From assembly GCF_001625305.1 (NCBI RefSeq), contig NW_017802379.1:11543490-11607489 (forward strand): DNA of 64,000 nucleotides. The letters run 5' to 3'. Made by a program: the position numbers and the translations under genes. Below are positions 21,900-33,890 of this stretch, piece by piece (position 1 is the first letter of the stretch; each line of letters starts with the position of its first letter). The notes under the pieces were generated by a model. That model was given only the letters and a program-made list of their open reading frames with translations, had not been told where the DNA came from and ran no database searches. The DNA comes from Branchiostoma belcheri (Eukaryota; Chordata; Leptocardii; Amphioxiformes; Branchiostomatidae).

Positions 21900-23345
21900 A
21901 TAAATATGTATGTAGTATACATGAAATTATTTAGTGTATATAGTAGGGGCACCATATATGTCATTGGATAAAACTTTGACAGGGCTGATTTGGAATTTGA
22001 TCAATGTTGATTTTTCAAACAAAAATTTGCAATTTCTTTGCTTATGTGACTTTGTAATAAGTATCTAAGTCAGTCTGCCTTTTGAAAATGTTTCATTGAA
22101 AGCCAGTAGATAATAAAAAAATGGAATCTTTGAAAACTGACCAGTATGCAAATGATCCTGCATTTGTTTTGAAGGATAGGCTGCCCTGGGTTTTTATGAG
22201 TTTATGGGCCAATTCACTATTCAATCTGCTGGGAAGGTCACAATGGGAGCACTTCCTTATGTTGTTGCCCAGGGCAAAAAATCGGCCGGTTTAAAATTAC
22301 CAGGTAGAAAAACTACTTCCATCTGTCCGAGAAAAAGGAAATAACAATCGATAAGCCTAAACACAAAGGTCACAGAAAGTAATAAACAGTAGATTACGTA
22401 ACTAATGGATTATAATGAATGAAAATGTTATCTATGACAAGCTTTGGTGATTTATGTTGAAGATTAAAGAAATCGTCACTTAAAAAGTTAAACTTTTTAC
22501 TTTTTAAGTGACGATTTCTTTAATCTTTAATTTTACATAATAGATGGATGGAAGCAGCATCCTCTGTAATGTCATATCACGGTATGGTCAGTTATATTAA
22601 TTCCCTTTTTCTAAATAATTTCCCATCATGTTTGATATGTTACATTATGTTAGGGCAAAGCTTAAACTTAAAAGTTTTTATGCTAAATAATGTCTATGCA
22701 AAACATGTAAGTTGTGTTTTTTTTTAATTTCTTTGTTAAGAAATTGATACACTTTGAATGTCATCTTGGTGTTAGGAATACACAATAGGATATTTTAGAT
22801 ACTGTCATCTGGGTTGATAAGAAACCTCTCTAATTTAGCCAGTAGCCACTATTGATTTGAGGTGTGTAATTAACTTTAAAGGTTTTGTTCAAGTTTGTGA
22901 TCATTTTATATTATATCGATAACTAAGCTACGTAGATTAGGATACACATGCATGTTAACAACATATATAGCAACATTTTTCCTTCTGGATACGAAGTTTT
23001 TTTTTATCTTACGAATCCTTTATTTTAATTTGCAAGTGAGATTTACAGTCAAATAATACCTATATTACATATGACATTGTCCACAGTAAACTCATCAACA
23101 AATATTCGTTTTCAAACAATATAACAATATTGCATTGTATTTGCCGTGGTTTTACTTGCAAATTTTAAACTTTCAAAATAATATTAATATTTCATAATAA
23201 TAATTTTTTTCAATTTCATGTATAACCAAAAATAATGCCGTGTAAGGATAACGATAATGTGTTTCCACATTTGATACAATGACGTTTTTCTTTTAGGTTT
23301 ACTTCTAACCATATGGTTTTTACAATATCGCAATAGAAAACAAGA
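21900..23345 (-). repeat. A': inverted copy of intergenic block A
   Basis: This reads as the reverse complement of 17.87-19.27 kb: AAAATCGGCCGG, the GCCCATAAACTC region and CTATTGCGATA-type ends are shared. A' carries its own 30-bp palindrome at about 22470-22530 (AATCGTCACTTAAAAAG mirrored), which A lacks. It does not belong in the middle of a receptor gene. Confidence 0.8.
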
Positions 23346-23659
23346 GTTCCACGACCTCATACCTTCGCCAAATGGTGTTAACTCTTGCGGGTGACAAATT
23401 ATACAATTTTAATCATTTATTTTGTAAATAAGAGCCTCATTTGCATGGATTATATCAGTTGATCATATTCTCATATAACAAGTACCCAAACAACCACGAC
23501 TGTCGATACCAGATCTCTGTATCTCCTACCAAAGTTATAAAGCTTACCTTCACCGATTTTGAAGTGGAGAACGACTTTGACCACGTGTACGTGTATGATG
23601 GAAACACAACTGATTCAACTTACCTGCTAGGTAGGAAACCAACTTTTTGTAGCAAGTAA

Positions 23660-23835
23660 TAAGTGTGTGCATTATGCCTGTGTGTATGTGTGTGTCCGTG
23701 TGTGTATATACGCGTGTGTGTATGTGTGTGTCTGTGTGTGTGTCTGTGTGTGTGTCTGTGTGTGTACTTGTGTCTGTATCAGTGTCTGTGTGCACGCGCG
23801 CTCATGTGTGTGAATGTGTGTGTTTGTTCCTTTTT
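23660..23835 (+). repeat. (GT)n microsatellite
   Basis: GT-rich low-complexity run in the intron between the two CUB exon remnants. It corresponds to the longer (CA)n run at 30355-30600 in gene 2. Overlapping ORFs are artefacts. Confidence 0.95.
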
Positions 23836-24654
23836 AGCTTTTCAGCGCGCTAAAGCTGAAAAAGTAGGCATCAAGGGGTACTAGTTAATTCTATGTTGAT
23901 CACACAGCAATTATTCTGTCCTTGATAGGTACAGTGGAGTTGGCAATCTAAGTTATGTAATTATGAATAGTATCTATTATAATTTAAAACATAGTTGAAA
24001 AAAAACATGCTTCAAATCGAACTCTGGCATTCTGTTATCTGCAAAACCCATAATATAGATAAAACTATCTTTAACATTTTTTCACACTGCAGCTAAGCTA
24101 AACGGTGCAAAAATTCCTGGTCCTGTTACTTCTACCGGGAGCTTCATGACCGTTCGACTTGTCACCGATAGCGAAGTGAATTGGAAGGGATTTCAGGCCA
24201 GCTATGCAGCGGAAAATAAAGGTGACTGATTAAATGTTTAGAGTTAAAACTTTTAGTCCAACACAAAAAATTATCTCACCTAGAGCTTTCGACTAGTCAC
24301 TCTGGTCTTCCTCAGTAGACTGACCCAGGGAAGCTGGAGATTGAGGAAGACCAGAGTGACTGGACCAAAAGCTTTAACTTTAAACATGTAACTACCAACA
24401 CATATGAACTTTCATGATAGTAACACTTACTGCACTTATAGCACTTTAAACTTACAGCATTTATGTACTTTTGACAATTTGAGTTGACTTTGTGCACGTT
24501 TGACTCGTATGTACCAATTATGCTATTTTTGTATTCATGCTATATTGTATTCATTTGATGTTTCCGGTCTGACCTTTTGATTTGGACTTGAATTTATGTT
24601 TCTATGATTTCTGTACCTATGTTTATGGTCATGTTTATGTTCTGGTGTCTTAAA

Positions 24655-24745
24655 AGCCCATATGGGCTGGGCGACAAAGGTCGCAAGACAAGTAAATAAA
24701 AATTCATTCATTCATTCATTCATTCATTCATTCATTCATCCATTC
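24655..24745 (+). mobile_element. LINE 3' tail with (ATTC)n
   Basis: GCCCATATGGGCTGGGCGAC followed by AAATAAAAATTCATTCATTC. The counterpart in gene 2 is at about 29405-29500 in the opposite orientation, so the insertion predates the inverted duplication. Confidence 0.6.
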
Positions 24746-25789
24746 ATCTTTCTTAAGTGTGTTCTACCCTTTGAATCAAGTCCATAATGATAAAAACATG
24801 TGTTAAGTTTTACAAACGTTTTACAAAAGTGTCTTAATGTCGCTTTTTGCCCCCCTTTCTTACCTTACCATAATGCTGGCTTCCTGATGATCAACTTTTT
24901 TGTAATGCTAAATTTTAACAAGGTTTGCATTCTTTTTTATATTTGTATATTGCCACAAGGACCGCGAGGAGCTAACGTCTACAATATACTTCTCTTTCGT
25001 CTTTTTTTTAGTTCTTGCTAATTGTGGGGTCGGCCAGTACCGGTGTGCCAACGGTGTGACCTGTATAGACGCCTGGAAACGGTGTGACGGAAACAACGAC
25101 TGTACAGACGGGAGTGATGAGGATACAACAAACTGTGGTAAGTACGATGGCGATCCCCACTTGTACAATTGCCCAGGGTTCCAATCTCCCCTTTGACATA
25201 TACATGAAGTTGAATAAAGCCTAACCCAAACCACGCTGATCTCTGTTAGGCAAAAAAAAATGTGATGTCGCTAACGAAAAATTGTTCCCTGTAGTTTTGC
25301 TTTGTCAACTGACTCTATCTACTTATTGGTTCCGCCTAAAATAACGAAACCTTTTTTTCCTTTTTCCAACTCTTGAAGTTTAAAGTATAATGTCGGACAT
25401 GATCGAGCTAAAAATGACAGTAAATGTGATCAGATTTTCCCATCCAGAATCGTATTTTTTTTGCCAATGCCTATATATTTTTTATGGCTTTAGTGAAAAA
25501 GATTTTTCCTTTGCAGTTTGTGAACTTATTCCATCGTCCTTGACGCAGTGCAGGGGCCTTCACTACCGAAGGATGACCCTTCCCAACCCACTCAACTTCG
25601 AACACACCACGGTCACCCAGGTTGAGAACTCAGCAGGGTTCAATGTCAAACGCTAGAGTATATTTTAAACATTTTTAATATATACGTAACATAGCGTCTG
25701 TATTCTCCACCATAGGTACTAAAAGTGTAAAAGTGTTATAAAAAAGTTTATTTTGAAATCTTATATTTCTCCATTACTTTGTTCATGTC

Positions 25790-26050
25790 ACTTCATTCTC
25801 TGATTATTATGTTTACCGAAAGAAAACATATTGTTTTTACTCAATTTCCTCTTCTCCAAACTCTAACCTATGACCTGGCCAATGACATGATTTGTTGACG
25901 TCTGTCACCATGGTGACTGGTGTTGAGTTACATAATGTTGCAAACTTCATGGTCTGCTCTGCTCCTGTCACCATATACTAGTAGTACATGTACATGTATG
26001 TGAATATGTTTGAGTAAAAATTAACAGGGCAGACCATGTCCGAAGGTAAA
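25790..26050. repeat. Right arm of inverted repeat inside gene 2
   Basis: Reverse complement of 21600-21860. Together the arms bracket A' and the inverted exon copy. The right arm ends only about 50 bp from the gene 2 kringle exon. Confidence 0.8.
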
Positions 26051-26098
26051 CATTATGTTACTTCTCTAGTTATCAATTAATTTGACTTGACAACTTAC

Positions 26099-29000
26099 CG
26101 TTGCAAGGAATGATGTCACAGTACTCGAATCCACCTGGAGTGATGCACCATGGTCTGGTGTCATTTTCCGGGTTGCGACATTTGTTATCCACGAGGTTTG
26201 CCCATGGATACAACTGTATGTACCTTGGATCACTGTCCCATCGTTCACAGTCAACCCCCGCTACAGGCCCTCTTGCCTCGTCTCCTCTGTAATTTGCACC
26301 ATTTCCATCGAAACACTCCTCTGTAACGGTAAAAATGGAAACAAGGTTCTGAAGTGTGCTTTATGTGCTTCATTAAACTCTATTAGCGACACACAAGACA
26401 TTGGCACAAAATCAAGTATGTAGCTAATCTTCCTGGCGTTAAAGTAAATAACAATAGTACAAATACACTTCATCAAAATTACATTATTTACATACAGCAT
26501 TTAACAGTAACATCACATATGCCTTATAGTATCAACATGTGCCTATGTACGCATGTGCTCTAACAACTCCTGCCTAAACCTACTCTTAGATGCTGCTTGT
26601 ACCTCATGTGGCAAAGTATTCCAAACTGTTATTAATCTATAAATGAAAGTCTTCTTCAGGGCGTTCGTTTTAGGTTTCATTAAACAGTATGTGTTTCTGC
26701 TAGCATGACGTGTGTTGTGGCTGTGGCTGTAGGATACAGGATATAATTTTGACCTTATCAACAGGCTCATTCATATATAGTTTGCTAAAAACAAAACATC
26801 ATTGTACATCTAACGGATGGATACATTTGACCAATAATTATCCTTCTGACAAATCCTCTGGTCTTAGATTCCTGTAGAGTATTTCTTAATATTGTTATTA
26901 TTGTTATGATCTTTATATTATCATTTGCCCTGTATGAAAGTCGTGTTAAGTATTAAACAGTGGTGACCACCTAGTTCTGTATTTTGTATTTACGTTGTTT
27001 CTTTAAGTGTATATGTTTTTGCATAATTATATGCTGAACTTCACTCCCTCGTACCCCCACTCAGAACATTCTTAGCCACCTTAACAGCAGAAAATCACCC
27101 TTTCTTCCTCAATAGTCCATCAGTCAAGAGAAAATTTCATGCTGACAGTTTCTTCCCCAGACCCACTTCACTGTGGAACAAGCTTCCCCGTGAATGTTTC
27201 ACCGCTAATTACAACCTCCAACGGTTTAAATCAAGGGTGAACAAATATCTGACCACGCAGTCATCACTGTAACCCAAAACATGTAAGTGGCTCTCACGAG
27301 CCTTGTTTTAAGGTGAATCTTAAGTAAATTAAAAAAAAATATATTTATCCCTTTTTCATTATTGTACGTTTAATAGTATGAATCGTTTATCTACTAAAAT
27401 GTTTTTACTTTGGGAGTATGAGTGGGAGGTGAAAGGGCTGTATCCCCTGTTCAGTCACATTCTGTGGCATAGCTGAAATAAATGAACAAAAAGACATTTA
27501 AAAGACTTACCATTTTCCGGAGTTTTTGAAGCCACGATGTTGTTACAGTTGGTGTGGGGGAAAATCTCACAGCTTGGAAAAGCTGACCAGGCGTTCTCAT
27601 GTTCACACGAGGACTTCACTTCTTCACACCAAGAGCGACATGGAAGCAGTTGTCGGTGGGTTGGTCTGAAACATAAAGGAAATTGTAAAAAAAAAAACAT
27701 GTAATCGTCGATAAAGGTTATACATCCAGGTAATACGATACACCAAAAAGCAGTTACTCAAGCAACTGGATATGATTTTCAAAATCATATCCAGTTGCTT
27801 CAGTAACTTCTTTTTGGCTGCACATGTCATCGCATAGTTATTTGTACCATATTGTTGTATCTTGATATATTATTTTATTTCTACGTCTCAATCTATTATA
27901 ATATATCATAAATAATAAATAAATAGCATATTAGGGAATTCGTTTGATTGACGAAATAAATGTATGGATGAATAAAGAAACAAAATTGTTACTAAACTAT
28001 GGTACAGGTTAAATGCATGTGAAAAGAAACAATTCTACAAGACTGGTCAATCATATGTTTGAATTGCGTTTTCTTTCATAAAAGTATATAAGCATTCAGG
28101 TGTGTTTTAGTAAACAAAACGCAAACATGAAAACAACAACAGAATTAGAACTTGGTTTAGGACGCACATGAAAACCCTTGTCATATGGAGCACAACAATT
28201 TTTGTTTTGCACATACAGTACCATCTATTTATTACTCTGCAAATGTACGATTTTGGGGTATTTCTCGTGCAATGCATTACATCGCAACGAAACGCAACGG
28301 ATGCGGAAGTGACTATGCCACTGCAGGGCGAAAAAAGTTGGAGGTCTATGACATAATAAAGAATGAAATTGTAGAAAAAATAGTGTAAAAATTGCCAGCA
28401 GGACAAGGGTTAAAAAATGATGTACCTGGACTTGCAGCGCGGTACAATAGTAGCACAGACGAGGTCCCTCACACGGGGGTGACAATCTAAATCTGCAAGG
28501 GCCATGAGTTCATTGAACCCTGCTGAGTTCTCAACCTGGGTGACCTTGGTGTGGTCGAAGTTGAGTGGGTTGGGAAGGGTCATCCGTCGGTAGTGAAGGC
28601 CTCTGCACCTCGTCAAGGACGATGGAATAAGTTCACAAACTGCAAAGGAAAAATCTTTTTCACTAAAGCCATAAAATAATATAAAGGCATTGGCAAAACA
28701 AAAAAAATACGATTCTGGATGAGAAAATCCGATCACATTTACTGTCATTTTTAGCTCGATCATGTCCGTCATTATACTTAAACTGCAAGAGTTGGAAAAA
28801 GGAAAAAAAAAGTGTTGTTATTTTAGGCGGAACCAATAAGTAGCTAGAGCCAGTTGACAAAACAAAACAGGGAACAGTTTTTCGTTAGCGACATCACATT
28901 TTTTGTCTAACAGAGATCAGCGTGGTTTGAGATAGGCTTTATTCAACTTCATGTACATGTCAAAGGGGAAATTGGAACCCTGGGCAATTGTACAAGTGGG

Positions 29001-30527
29001 AATCGCCATCGTACTTACCACAGTTTGTTGCATCCTCATCACTGTTGTCTGTACAGTCGCTGTTTCCGTCACACCGTTTCCAGGCGTTTATACAGGTCAC
29101 ACCGTTGGCACACCGGTACTCGCCGACCCCACATTTAGCAAGAACTATAAAAAAAGACGAAGGAGAAGTGTATTGTAGACGTTAGCTCCTCATGGCCCTT
29201 GTGGTAAATACAAGAATGAATACGTATACCTTGTTAACCATTAAGCATTACAAAAAATGGTAATTTAGGACGCCAGCATTATGGTAAGGTAAAAAGTGGA
29301 TGCAAAAAGCGACATTAAGACAATTTGTAAAACGTATGTAAAACTTAACACATGTTTTATATGGACCTGATTCAAAGGGTAGAACACACCTAAGAAAGAT
29401 GAATGAATGAAAGGATGAATGGATGAATGAATGTATTTTTATTTACTCGTCTTGCGACCTTTGTCGCCCAGCCCATATGGGCTTTTAAGACAACAAAATA
29501 TAAACATGACCATAAACATAGGTACAGAAATCATATTAACATAAAACCGAATCAAACATAAGTCCGAATCAAAAGGTCAGACTTGAAGCATCAAATAAAA
29601 TTTGAGAACTAAATACAAAGTTGTACATAACATAATCGGTATATAAGAGTCAAAAGTGCACAAAGTCAACTCAAATTGTCAAAAGTACATAAATGCTGTA
29701 AGTTTAATCAGTTACTATCATGAAAGTTCACCTGTGCTGGTAGTTACATGTTTAAAGTTAAAGCTTTTGGTCCAACACAAAAAATTCTCTCACCTACAGC
29801 TTTGGACCAGTCACTCTGGTCTTCCTCAGTCTCTGGCTTCACTGGGTCAGTCTACTGAGGAAGACCAGAGTGACTGGTCGAAAGCTCTAGGTGAGAGAAT
29901 TTTTTGTGTTGGACCAAAAGTTTTAACTTTAAACATTTAATCAGTTACCTTTATCTTCCGCTGCATAGCTGGCCTGAAATCCCTTCCAATTCACTTCGCT
30001 ATCGGTGACAAGTCGAACGGTCATGAAGCTCCCGGTAGAAGTAACAGGACCAGGAATTTTTGCACCGTTTAGCTCAGCTGCAGTGTGAAAAAATGTTAAA
30101 GAGAGTTGTACCTATATTATGGGTTTTGCAGATAACATAATGTCAGAGTTCGATTTAAAGCATTTTTTTTCAACTATGTTTTAAATTATACTAGATACTA
30201 CTTTACAATTGCATATATTATTATTAACTTAGATTGCCCATTCCACTGTACCTATCAAGGACAGAAGAATTGCTGTGTGATCAACATAGAATTAACTAGT
30301 ACCTATTGATGCCTGCCTTTTCAGCTTTAGCGCGCTGAAAAGCTAAAAAGGAAAAAAACACACACATTCACACACACGCACACACGCGCGCGCGTGCACA
30401 CAAACACTGATACAGACACACAAGTATACACACATGAACACACACAGACACACACACATACACACACACACACGCGTATACACACACACACACACGGACA
30501 CACAGACACACACACACACACACAGAC

Positions 30528-30570
<43 letters not shown>

Positions 30571-31372
30571 ACACACACACACAGGCATACTGCACACACC
30601 TATTACTTGCTACAAAAAGTTGGTTTCCTACCTAGCAGGTAATTTGAATCAGTTGTGTTTCCATCATACACGTACACGTGGTCAAAGTCGTTCTCCACTT
30701 CAAAATCGGTGAAGGTAAGCTTTATAACTTTAGGAGAAGATACAGAGATCTCGTATCGACAGTCATGGTCGTTTGGGTAGTTGTTTGGGTAGTTTTGACT
30801 GCTGAAGGACCCACTGTCAGCAGTTAGGCTTTGGCAAACTGAAAAGAAAGGAAATTATATTTTGACATGTTCTGATATCTACAAGGTTAAGCGATCCCAA
30901 TGTAGAACCACGTTAAAATTTTACTCGTCTCTCGCCTCATGGTGAAATATTTTTATGTACATGAGACAAAAATGTACATGAATGTATATTTTCTAACTAC
31001 TCTCATACTAAAGTGCATGTCATTTTGATTTGATACGATCAAAAGGTTTTTGTTGTCTGAGGGTTTTACTTTGTAGTTAAAAGTAAATGAAAAACATTAC
31101 AAATGTTCTTAATGCTAAAAATGAATTTTAATAGCTTACTGTTTCACTTTTGTAGTACTTTTAAAAATTACAGTGAGCTTTGGAATGTAAGCAACTAACA
31201 GTTCTTTTATTTGAAATGGAAATCAAAACAAACACAAAAATTAGCTTGGAAATTGGCTATAAAGGATTCAGGGGAAGTCAATTGGAACAAATCAACACTT
31301 ACGTGTTTGGGATGATACACACTTGGAGAGCACAAAGCATGCGACCACGACAGACGCCACTAGTGTCCACAT
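26099..31372 (-). CDS. Gene 2 exons 1-7: signal peptide-CUB-LDLa-Frizzled-kringle
   Basis: Exons: 31372-31303, 30838-30632, 30077-29949, 29144-29019, 28639-28426, 27665-27511, 26320-26099. The first five exons have the same lengths and phases as gene 1 (70, 207, 129, 126, 214 nt), and all splice sites and the frame are intact: 1123 nt. The protein starts MWTLVASVVVACFVLSK. The CUB lacks the second cysteine pair, the LDLa has an altered calcium loop (DNSDED), the Frizzled CRD has ten cysteines, and the kringle starts CFDGNGANYRG and has CRNPENDTRPWC. No sushi or channel exon follows. Joined straight to the last exon at 21563 the frame shifts and stops after GPY, giving about 377 residues, secreted. 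This is a paralogue of gene 1 in the same orientation. Confidence 0.88.
26540..26780 (-). mobile_element. LINE C-terminal remnant
   Basis: The minus-strand frame SHNTRHASRNTYCLMKPKTN, then ITVWNTLPHEVQAA and SRFRQELLEHMRT, is the typical end of a non-LTR retrotransposon polyprotein (the WNxLP motif). It lies in the gene 2 intron before the kringle exon and is 5'-truncated. Confidence 0.7.
27040..27340 (+). mobile_element. LINE C-terminal remnant of another family
   Basis: The plus-strand frame reads FHADSFFPRPTSLWNKLPRE, then NLQRFKSRVNKYL and a stop, again a non-LTR polyprotein end with WNxLP. A short 3'UTR and an A-rich end follow. It faces the minus-strand remnant at 26.5 kb. Confidence 0.65.
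27705..27835. repeat. Hairpin related to the Penelope-like 3' region
   Basis: AAGCAACTGGATATGATTTT is followed directly by its mirror AAAATCATATCCAGTTGCTT. The same sequence lies downstream of the Penelope-like remnants at about 41.86 and 47.02 kb. It is in a gene 2 intron. Confidence 0.7.
29760..29940. repeat. Foldback element with hammerhead-like arms
   Basis: TTGGTCCAACACAAAAAATT mirrors AATTTTTTGTGTTGGACCAA, and the inner parts CAGTCACTCTGGTCTTCCTC and GAGGAAGACCAGAGTGACTG also pair. The right arm holds CTGAGGA, a GACCAG/CTGGTC stem and GAAA. Single-arm copies lie at 8.2 and 24.3 kb. Confidence 0.8.
30355..30600 (-). repeat. (CA)n microsatellite in gene 2 intron 2
   Basis: A long CA-dominated run between CUB exons. 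Six-frame ORFs across it (H/T or C/V repeats) are artefacts. Confidence 0.95.
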
Positions 31373-31689
31373 AGTGTTTACTGGTTATGGTAATAAAAAG
31401 GAAGTGTTTCATTTAATTGTTTTAACTTTTTAGTTGTTTTTAAATGTATAATTTTTGAAGTGATTCATAGTCTGAACTTAAAATAAAACATGTCTCTACT
31501 CAGAGTGGCAAACGGTGAATGAAATCCATAAATGAACAGATGTTGTTGACCAATCAGAAGAAGAGACACACTTCACATTGACCAATCAGAAGGATAAATA
31601 CACCCAGCACAGGAGAATAAATGAATAAAGTAGAGTACATTTGGAAAAAAATATATTACCATTCGAAGATTGTAATGTTACATGCACTT

Positions 31690-31830
31690 AAAGTTCTACG
31701 GCGTGTCTGCCGTAGGATTCCGTACGGAGGTGGTACTCACCACGCACGGATGCCCTACGTTTGCCCACGTTTTTGCACGTAGACAGCACGCAGAAGCACG
31801 TACGGCGGGTTGTGACCGTAGCTTAAATCT
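31690..31830. mobile_element. Solo end of CGTACG-rich DNA transposon
   Basis: Matches, in reverse, the left end of the element at 33.36 kb, ending with the terminal repeat GTACGGCGGGTTGTGACCGT. The other terminus is missing. Confidence 0.6.
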
Positions 31831-32082
31831 TACATTCCACGCTAGTTGTCAGAGGTTGGTCACGTTGGGATCAATGGATTTTCAAAACATTCATGTAAAA
31901 ACATACTTGGATTAGTCAGACATTCATTTTGTCTATGAGCCCTTAACGTTTAGCATTACAAGTGCCAAATGCTATGAGACGTTTTCGTGAATGTACGTAA
32001 TACTATACATATCTTCGTGTCCCCGCCAGTACAATAGGAGTACCTGACAGTGTGCTTGTATTGCACACTGTGATACGCCTAA

Positions 32083-32313
32083 AGCTACGGTCACAACCCG
32101 CCGTACGTGCTTCTGCGTGCTGCGCGCAACCACTTACGGCCAGACGTGGCGTGCAGACCATACTGTTACACCTTGCGCAATCGTGCGAGTGACGTGCGTC
32201 GAAGCCACTCCCTCTGCACGTTTTCAGAAAGACGTAGCAGACGTGGCCTCCAAAAAAAAACGTACGGACAGAAAGCACGCACGGCGGGTTATGACCGTTG
32301 CTTTAGCCACCCT
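32083..32313. mobile_element. Non-autonomous DNA transposon, short form
   Basis: Terminal inverted repeats of about 30 bp: GGTCACAACCCGCCGTACGT on the left, GCACGGCGGGTTATGACCGT on the right. The internal part matches the right half of the longer element at 33.36-33.89 kb. Confidence 0.75.
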
Positions 32314-33361
32314 AGAGGGGCCAACCAATGTATGCCGCCAGTGTATGCTGTTGTTGTTGGTCGGTAGCGTTACAATTATCTGTGAGTAAGCCCGCCTCGC
32401 ATAATTCCATAACCCTCCCCTTGATAACCACCAACTAAGGTTGGCTGAAGTCCAAATTAGTCTGATCTGATTTAGGCCACCATCCCTGACGATCAATGTG
32501 AATCAAATTTAAGTCAAATTTGAATCAAACAAGCCCCCGAATACTCCCAAATACCAGCAAAACATGGCCAAACATTCGGTCAACACCAGAATGTTTTAGA
32601 CATTCAAAACATTCGGCAGCATGGTGCAAATACCTTAATAGCTACCAAAAGCTTTGCCAAACTTTATTGTTAGCAAAGCTACCTGACACCTGTAGTTAGA
32701 CATCGAGAGCTTATAATTACTTGACAAAGGAAAGTGATTTACTAATAATGCAGAGTAAGCTTAAGCCTGATTCATACATGTAGGTCTGGTGATATTTAAA
32801 AAAAAAAGTATATCCCAACGATCCTTGCCTAAAGAATAAATGTGAAACACCTTTGTTTTAGAAATCTGACACCTGGAGTTAGACACCCAGGACTCACTTA
32901 AAAAGGGCGAGCTTTAACCAAAATGCTAAGGAAGCCTCTTTTATTTGCCCAAACGATATCGTTAGATCTCGATAATCCTTGCCTAAAGCAATAAATGCGA
33001 AGCTTTGTGCCAAAGCTACATGACATCTGGAGATAGACATCGAGGGCTTACTTGACAAAGTCCAGACATGCTGCTGGCTGCCATGATGCCCCTACGACCG
33101 TCAAGGTTATGAGATTTACTACTACCACTACTACTACTACTACTTTGTTTGTTCCAACCCTACATGTTAGCTGGAGTTAGACATCCAGGACTCACTTGAG
33201 AAAGGGCGAGTTTTAACCAAAATGCTTAGTAATATAAGAGTCTTTTATTTGCCTAAAGAGTAGCGATAGAGCTCGATAATCCTTGGCCAAAAGCAATAAA
33301 TTTCAAACTCTATTGTTAACAAAGCTACCCGCCACCTGGAGTTAGACACCCAGGACTAACT

Positions 33362-33890
33362 TAAAGCGATGGTCACAACCCGCCGTACGTGTTTCTGTGT
33401 GCTGTCTACGTGCAAAAACGTGGGCAAACGTACGGCATCTGTGCGTGGTGAGTACCACATCCGTACGGAATCCTACGGATTTTGGAGCACGAAGACACGC
33501 CGTAGAACTTTAAGTGCAACTTTTTTCTACGTGCGGTCTGCGGATTCACCACCCGTGCGTGCGAGTACGAGCGACGTGCGTGCCCCGTACGTGCCGTGCG
33601 GAAGAAGCACGTGTGAGTATGGCCTCCTTATGGTAAAGTTGCAATCGCACAGAGATCGAACGTTGTAAGCACCTACAACTCACCACTTGCGCAACGTACG
33701 ATGCACGCAACCGCTCACGGCCAGACGTGGCGTGCAGACCACACTCTTACACCTTGCGAAACCGTGCGAGTGACGTGCGTCGATGCCACTCCTTCCCCAC
33801 GTTTTCAGAAAAAACGTAGCAGACGTAGCCTCCCAAAAATCGTACGGACAAAAATCACGTACGGCGGGTTGTGACCGTCGCTTTAAGGGC
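33362..33890. mobile_element. Non-autonomous DNA transposon, long form
   Basis: Ends TTAAAGCGATGGTCACAACC and GGTTGTGACCGTCGCTTTAA are inverted repeats of about 30 bp with TTAA at each edge. The interior is rich in CGTACG/ACGTGC words, strikingly high in CpG compared with its surroundings. No transposase ORF is seen. Confidence 0.75.

Larger units (their letters stand above)
23478..25645 (+). pseudogene. Inverted, truncated copy of receptor exons 2-5 (CUB-LDLa-Fz)
   Basis: Exon remnants on the plus strand: CUB part 1 at 23478-23630 (5' end missing), CUB part 2 at 24093-24221, LDLa at 25012-25137 (CDGNNDCTDGSDED intact), Frizzled part 1 at 25517-25645, cut off after SAGFN. Introns are also conserved with gene 2's own exons at 28.4-30.9 kb, including the (GT)n run and a LINE tail. 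Splice sites of the two inner exons remain usable. With both ends broken inside exons and no signal peptide, it cannot encode a receptor. It is nearest to gene 2, not gene 1. Confidence 0.88.

Noticed and set aside
23478-25645. A functional plus-strand receptor gene
   Set aside because: It lacks a signal peptide, is cut inside the first and last exons and has no downstream domains; it is an inverted fragment of gene 2.
30327-30712. H/T- and C/V-rich ORFs
   Set aside because: Translations of the (CA)n run in a gene 2 intron; only the part right of 30632 overlaps a real exon, on the other strand.
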